A DNA stretch of 64,000 bases from Bolinopsis microptera (Eukaryota > Ctenophora > Tentaculata > Lobata > Bolinopsidae), in the NCBI RefSeq assembly GCF_026151205.1, contig NC_087072.1:19744103-19808102 (forward strand), written 5' to 3'. Every line of letters begins with the position of its first letter. Positions within the stretch are counted from its first letter, which is position 1. Shown here in pieces: positions 58,286-64,000 of the stretch. A program made the position numbers and the translations under genes. The notes under the pieces were generated by a model. The model saw only the letters and a program-made list of their open reading frames with translations, made no database searches and had not been told where the DNA came from.

Positions 58286-60160
58286 TCATGGACCGTCATA
58301 ATTGTACAGAAAACGGTGGCAGTGAATATGGAGGCTCTGGTGATTTTGAGGAATTACAGTTGAGTAAGGAGACACAATTTCCATAAGATGGACTTTGAGA
58401 TTTGTTTCATTCACATTGATATTGCTTGAGTCGGTGATTTCAGTGCTTATTTCAATGAGTGGCATTTTAGAAAGATTTTTGACTAATTTCGACCTCTGTT
58501 TTGAATACAAGTCACATATGTAAAGAACATGTGACTCGTCTTCGATGGTCTCAACGCCCATACTTGATTGACACCAAGCACATAGTCTTGGCTCACGGGG
58601 TGTGTTGGAGTATCTGCCTTTTTCAATATGGAGATCATGGGCGCTGATTCTAAGTTTTGTGGTGCTATAACGACGAGAGAAGCCTTTGCACAAGTGTAAT
58701 TAGGGCTCTCGGTTGAATGTGTGTTTGATTGAGTGATAGAATGAGAGTTTAGAAGAATTAGATTTCTGATATTCCCAACATTTTTTAAATTGATTGGTTA
58801 GAGCTTTGACGATGTTAGGAATTCTATACTTTTTGCTGCATAGTGGTTTGATACATTGACTAAAATTTGACTGATTTTTGAGGGAGTCTTTAAATAATTT
58901 GTGATCACTTACAGGGTTGGGCTCGGCTTTGTTGGCTGCATTTGTATTGAGAATTCGGTGCGCGGTTACGTGATCTAGTTTGTAAATTTCACCTAGTTCA
59001 AGGAGTGGTTTTATGTATCGATACCAAGGTAAGTTTAGTGATTTTTGTTCTTTTACGGCTGCAGTTACAAACGAATTCGACTTTGATTTTGTATTTAGCC
59101 TTTTGAAGTAATTTAATGTTAAGCGAATTGATTGATAAATCAGAGGAATTCTCCCTGTTTCTCCCCATACACCTACATTTGATGCTTTACGATGGACTCC
59201 CAATGCCCATTTCAGGAATGAAATATGCACTCTTTCTTGCAGAGAGGCGCTGATTTTTTAAAAGTAAGTTTGTAGCGGTTGCTTCTGTCGAGTTAATCGT
59301 TTTGCAAAGAGATTTATTGATCGTACTAGTGGGTGTCCATATCGGAGCACCATATAATAGAATGGGCTTGATGAGAGAGTCGAACAGTGTAAGGAGTGCT
59401 TTAAAAGATAACTTTGAACGCATGACAACCCTTTTCAGGCCAAAAAATGCACGCATTGCTTTGGTTTTAAGGTTTTGTTGAGCGATCTGCACTTGACCCG
59501 ATTGATGAAGTTCAAATCCAAGGTAACAATAATTGTCAAAAATTTCAAGATTAGATCCGTTGAGTGTAAATTTGATGTTTTGTACGTCCTGTTTTAACGC
59601 TTTCTCACCAAAGATGACTGTTTGAGTTTTGAGTTCATTGATTTCAATGCCCCACTCCTTACAAAATTACCGAGAATATTAAGTTGCATTTGAGTGGTTT
59701 CTTGATCGAGTGAAAGGAGTATAAGGTCATCCGCCCACAGCAGGTGGCTAACAGTCATATTTGAAAGTACGGGGCAATTTGGAAAATCTAGGAGGCAGGA
59801 CATATCACTGAGAAAAACTTTAAAAGGGTCAGTTGAGGGTGGGTGACCTTGTTCTGTACCTTTACGTATCTGAAAGCGTTTACTAAGATGACCAGATAAT
59901 TTTATGTAAGCGTACGAGTTTGAGTACATATTTTTGAGGACATTGTAGAAATTTCCAGTTATGCCATTTTTTGCGAGTTTGAGGAAAAGGGCTTGACGGC
60001 AGACTGAGTCGAATGCTTTTTTAAAATCAACAAATACTGCAAATACAGGTTTCCCCTAAAGTTTATATTTTGAAGCTATAGTTTTCATGGTTAGTATGTG
60101 ATCGTGTTGAAGTACATATGTGATGGTTTTTTCTGCTCGATAAAGTTAGTTAACCTTTTA
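58286..60160 (-). pseudogene. Frameshifted reverse transcriptase element with a C-terminal Cys/His motif
   Basis: Successive minus-strand frames read as one decayed ORF2. At 60160-59930 are KTITYVLQHDHI and FAVFVDFKKAFDS, interrupted by a TAG. At 59929-59594 are GTEQGHPPSTDPF and the catalytic-block-like LLWADDLILLS. At 59492-59187 is IKPILLYGAPIW. At 59230-58700 is FLKWALGVHRKASN. At 58693-58286 is CAWCQ...ESHVLYICDLY, a C-x2-C...H...C zinc-knuckle-like tail. Order and motifs fit an endonuclease-RT non-LTR element of a family different from the copy at 53-54.7 kb. At least three frame breaks and one stop make it non-functional. The 5' endonuclease part is missing. Confidence 0.82.
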
Positions 60161-60416
60161 AACATTGTACATTGATACATTACAGCAATATTCAGATCGT
60201 TTCAATGTTATGATAGTACACACTCAATCCAGAAGAAGCTTTCAAATAGTAACGAAGAACGATCTCATGATATCAACAAACAGTAATAGAAGTAAGTTAA
60301 CATTGAGACATTACAGCAATATTCAGCAAGCTTTGATCAGATCTCTTACTCTATTCATTTTTGTTTGATTGTTGCTCGATATTATATTTTACTTGGCAGA
60401 GTAATTCTTAAAAGAA

Positions 60417-61958
60417 ATGACATACAGTGAAAATTACGTCCTGGTTGATAAAGACGACCAGCAACAAACAACTTGGACAAGGAATGATAAGATGTTGTTG
60501 ATATGTTGTCTCCTATGCGACTTTGCAGATGGAACAGAGATTGATTTGCCTGGTTGGTGTAACTTATTATTTTTGAAGTGAACATTTTCAATTTCTTTCT
60601 GCACATTGCACAAGCTCATTGCACATACCTTCCTTGTATTGAAAACATCACACCTACTCTGTAACACAAGCGAGCCGCGAGGAAGCCTGATAACCATATT
60701 TCCTCACGTATCAGGAATGTTAACTCAACAAGTTTCATGTGACATTGGAATATCTCATTGGAAAGAAGGATTATTGGATTGCATTCTGTTCTTCTCCTTA
60801 GCAGTTTCAGTTATGATTGCAGGACCATTGGCGAAAAGGTAGGGTCAAAGTATTTTTCTAGACGATTTTAACTGTAACCCTCAAGCTGCAGTGAAACATT
60901 TGCTAGTAGTAATACAGAAATTTGAAAAAATAGATTTAACGATATTGTGTTTCAGGTTTGAAAAACGGAAGATAATTTTAATCTCGCTATATCTGAGTGT
61001 ATGCAGTTTAGTTTTCTGTGGCATGGTTGCAAACTTTACAGCTCTTTTTCTTTCACGAGCCATACTTGGCTTTTGTTGTGGACTCAGATACACCATTCTT
61101 TATGTTTGGGCCGCTGACATAGTTTCCAATAAAGAGATTCTAGACAGAATTTTAATGATAACACACATTTTCTACACTGCCGGGTCAATGTGGTCGTCAG
61201 TGTTGGGGTTCCTACTACTTGAATGGATTGGATGGAGGAAGTTTCTACTTTTCTCGACATTGCCCGTACTCATTCCTCCGATCATCATGGTTCACTTCTG
61301 TGTAAAAGATATAAAAGGATCACAAATAGAAAGGTCAGAAGACGAAGCAGAACAGCAAGAAACAGTGACTGTTTCAAACTTTGCAGCTAGAACCACAAAA
61401 ATGGGGCTGCTCATTGCTTGTGTTACTTTTAATGGCTGGTTGACCACCCTCCTCGTTCCAGCGTTGATCCAGATGCTTAAGATCAATAAAGCAGGACCAA
61501 ACATTGATTGCTCAGTTGCCATGACTCAAGGGCCGGAACTCTTGTTACTGGCACTTGTTAACTTCGCAGGTATGCCCTCTGCATTCCTTATGCACTGGAT
61601 AAAAGACAAGATTGGATTTCGTAAACTGCAGGGGTTTGTTTCCCTAATATACGTAGCAAACTTTGTACTGATGCTCACACAACAAAACCTTGCGGTAGCG
61701 ATTTTAACTAACTTCATAACGAAGTTTTTGAACGGGATAATTGGTTTGGGCTACAGCTATGTCCTCTTCGACGTGAATTACTTCGGAACGTCAAACTTTG
61801 AAGTAGGTGCTAGCATCGCAACCGCAATGGGCTTGATTGGGGGGATGGCTGGGTCGGGCATGGTCGCATTTGCCTCCACATCATCTGTTATAATCACTGC
61901 TTTGGTGGTCAGTGTGGTTCAGGTGATGGTTGTTGTTTCTATGACAGAGGTTCAGTAG
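60417..61958 (+). CDS. Major facilitator superfamily transporter, SV2/SVOP-like
   Basis: Three exons, most likely 60417-60556, 60671-60838 and 60956-61958, give about 436 aa. Exon 1 starts at an ATG and encodes a hydrophilic N-terminus, then TM1 with LLICCLLCDFADGTEI, matching the ADGxE of the SV2/SVOP/SLC22 group. Exon 2 carries TM2 and splices into exon 3 as AGPLAKRFEKRKI, the MFS signature loop (usually GxLaDrfGRR). Exon 3 has the remaining helices, including FLSRAILGFCCG, WIGWRKFLLFS and a C-terminal GLIGGMAGSGM. Such proteins move small organic solutes or sit in vesicle membranes; the substrate is unknown. The exon 1/2 junction is the least certain: a phase-1 alternative (60552/60682) also works. 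The signature Asp and Gly are replaced (K, E). Confidence 0.82.
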
Positions 61959-62690
61959 CAATATCAAGCTGAATAGGTGAGCAGGTTAAATAGACAGAAG
62001 ACAGAAGGTGAGATAGAAAAGTGCTCAACACATGAGGCCAGGTTTCAAAATGAGGGAGTGGTCTGAAAGTCCTTTCCGAAACTTTCTTTAGTTAGATATC
62101 CCAGCCCTATTCAGAAGAATTTGTGATTAATTTATTGCTCTGTAAATTTGTATTTCCTGATAAATAATGAGACCTAATTATTTCATTTTCAGAGTTTTAG
62201 TCACAATTTCGTATTACTCTAACTCAGTTGATGAAGTAAAATATAATTTGACAAAGTAAAATATATTCGAAGAAATTGTGTTATACATAATTTGTTGCCT
62301 TATTTAGTTTGTTACTGATGTCTTAAACGAATTTGTTGCTTTAATGTTGCCTTAATGTTGCCTTGATGTTGTCTTAAAACTCACACTTAAAACGGATATT
62401 TTTAAGGTACACCTATATCAACCTTAAACTACAGACCTCCTACTTAAAATATTACTTTCACAGTTTACATACGTAGCAGTCACACATATACATCATGTGT
62501 TTGATATTTCCGACACGAGTTTTGATACTTTTGACCCTCACAAAAATTAAAATAGTTTGATGAGTAAATGTAATCGTTAAAATCTGAAGTTTATTATTTA
62601 TTATATACTAGTGCCGTGTGGAACAAAGAAAAACCATAGTGTTTCAAGAGTAAAAGTAGTAGTAGCGTTTAAAAACAATCTTAATAAAAA
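61959..62690. other. 3' flank of the MFS transporter gene
   Basis: AT-rich sequence with no gene. At 62340-62380 the TTAATGTTGCC/TTGATGTTGTC units are the reverse complement of the AAGACAACA array at 57.4 kb. At 62440-62460 TTAAG-type sequence resembles, inverted, the block at 56.4 kb. Confidence 0.45.
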
Positions 62691-62696
62691 TTATAA

Positions 62697-63170
62697 AAAT
62701 TACGATAAATCCGTTATGTCTCCATTCTCAAGCTCCGCGAGAAGGCCAGCCGAGAAAGGCAGATCAGTAGAGGTGGCCGTTGGTACCAGGTTGTCCCTGT
62801 GGACCCTTAGAATCTCCAACCAAAGTTCGTGCCTTTCAGCCTGCTGCATTTGCATTTGCTGCATCTCAATTTGCTGAATTGCCAGAATCCCCATTCTTGC
62901 TTGATGAAGCTCTTCTGCCCGATCCTGCAACAGTTCTTCCCTTGGGTTGAAATGATGAGGTAGGAGAATTTCTCTGCCTCTCGTTCTTTACCTGCAACGA
63001 GGGTTTCCTCTTTGAGCTTGCTGGGATACCGATGCTCGAACTTGTTGCTGGAGTGCTGGGGCACTCTTGCTCCTCTTCGCCCAGGTTTATTACCTCTACA
63101 TCTGGTGAGGGGTCAGTATCTTTTAGACTCCCAAGGGTGGAGCCAGAGTCAAACTCATACTTGAGAATTT
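62697..63170 (-). pseudogene. Broken fragment with a Gln/Met-rich helix, possibly the tail of a Myb/MADF-type DNA-binding protein
   Basis: On the minus strand a Ser/Pro/acidic stretch (DVEVINLGEEEQECPSTPAT, basic KRKPSLQVKNERQR) is followed, after a one-base frame change near 62940, by a helical Gln-rich segment (IQQIEMQQMQMQQAERHELW) ending in a stop near 62700. This arrangement is common at the C-termini of Myb/SANT-like or MADF proteins linked to Harbinger-type elements, but the DNA-binding domain is not in view. An intron rather than a frameshift is possible. Confidence 0.35.
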
Positions 63171-63266
63171 AGTTAGCCATGATGCAGTGCATCATGGCTA
63201 ACTAAATTCTCAACTTTATAATATCAGTTGTGTGCATCAGATGCACACAACTGATACTATAAAGTT
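63161..63266. repeat. Two adjacent near-perfect palindromes
   Basis: 63161-63186 and 63188-63213 are perfect 26-bp reverse complements around a single base. Immediately next, 63212-63238 and 63240-63266 are 27-bp reverse complements with one mismatch, again around a single base. The two palindromes overlap by two bases. No coding frame is involved. Confidence 0.95.
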
Positions 63267-63283
63267 TTCAAATTTGTGTGTGG

Positions 63284-63603
63284 CGAAATTACCCTGATCT
63301 TCTGATCCCATTTGTTTGGCGAAGTTTGGCGCGAAATTCGCGCGCGGCTGGCAAAGTCACGCACGTGTATTGGCGAAGTTCGACTACATTTCTACTTCAT
63401 CCCGGCGATGTTACCCACAGCATGGCGATGTTACCCCGGCGACCAAATTGCCCATTGTAACACGCAGGCTAGAGCTAGATAAGTAAAATTGGCAGGTATA
63501 TTAAGGAAATATAATTGAGTTTCAAGTGGTATGGTGCTTAGCACCGAATATGGTATAGTTTCAGAATGGCGAAGTTACCCCGTATTGCAGGGTAACTTCG
63601 CCC
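63284..63603. repeat. Dispersed GGCGAAGTTACCC-like motif cluster
   Basis: Related motifs occur at about 63283 (GGCGAAATTACCC), 63404 (GGCGATGTTACCC), 63424 (GGCGATGTTACCCC) and 63569 (GGCGAAGTTACCC), with an exact reverse complement at 63591-63603 that forms a 13-bp hairpin with the last. Partial GGCGAAGTT copies lie near 63320 and 63371. CG-rich sequence at 63320-63350 is unlike the flanks. Confidence 0.75.
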
Positions 63604-64000
63604 TGATTTCAGTGGAACCAATCTAGCTAACTATTTATGCCTGGCTGATGTGGTTCATACGAAAACATTTGCTTTACCAATCCTGTTCATATGAGCTATA
63701 AACTTTTTCAAGTACTCGTGTCGTATTTTCTAAATAACATGAAATAGCTGTAAAACAAGGCCAAGTTCCCCCATTCTACGGTACTATATTTCATGTACAC
63801 ATCTATTTTCCTAACAGTTTAAGTTAAAGCCTAAAGTTACCGGTACGTGACCAGAACTGCATTAAGTGCACACGTGCGAATTTGATTTTACGCACGAATT
63901 AGTTTTAAATGTTAGACCAATTAGAAATTGATCTAATACACAACTTTACTTCTATACACTTCAGTGATTGGGCTGATGACTCCAGTGAAAGGGCTGGTGA
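63604..64000. other. Right-end non-coding sequence
   Basis: AT-rich sequence with no recognisable gene, RNA or repeat. The window ends before any further feature can be identified. Confidence 0.4.

Overview
This window is metazoan nuclear DNA. The genes are split by many short GT-AG introns, the sequence is AT-rich, and several families are typical of animals: an integrin alpha chain, a collagen IV-type NC1 protein, a rhodopsin-class GPCR, a NEK1-type kinase and a GT31 glycosyltransferase. Non-LTR retrotransposon pieces, tRNA-derived SINE-like copies and fold-back repeats fill much of the rest. The mix fits an invertebrate, possibly a non-bilaterian, but the sequence alone does not fix the phylum. 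All exon boundaries were read by eye from splice motifs and checked for phase continuity; there is no transcript evidence.

Layout, left to right. 0.5-1.7 kb (+): two-exon GPCR. 3.2-7.9 kb (+): unrecognised gene for a Ser/Lys-rich, internally repeated, strongly His-rich protein; one repeat exon carries a 1-nt frameshift and a large intron holds a 21-bp minisatellite. 8-16.9 kb: mostly non-coding, with minisatellites, hairpins and a few doubtful exons. 16.9-19.9 kb (+): six-exon secreted NC1 protein with no collagen repeats. 21.3-27.8 kb (-): 13-exon integrin alpha, about 1,082 aa. 28.4-28.9 kb: MITE-like element. 29.7-31.9 kb (+): tandem-domain glutaredoxin-like gene with a SINE in an intron. 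32.9-43.8 kb (-): 22-exon NEK1-type kinase, about 1,308 aa. A complete intronless gene for a secreted or anchored PAN-like/lectin-like/sushi protein lies on the opposite strand inside its second intron. 44.1-45.0 kb (+): intronless beta-1,3-galactosyltransferase-like gene.

From 45.9 to 60.2 kb the window is dominated by mobile DNA: a retrotransposon ORF1, a nested fold-back element with a SINE inside, a decayed RT fragment (+), a 5'-truncated RT ORF (-) and a second, frameshifted RT element (-). An SV2/SVOP-like MFS transporter (+) follows at 60.4-62.0 kb. The last 2 kb hold a broken coiled-coil/Gln-rich fragment, two adjacent near-perfect palindromes and a repeated GGCGAAGTTACCC-like motif.

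The integrin and the NC1 protein are both cell-matrix proteins lying about 1.4 kb apart, tail to tail. I see no other functional cluster. The best candidates for something undescribed are the repeat/His-rich gene, the NC1-only protein, and the fold-back and palindromic elements.
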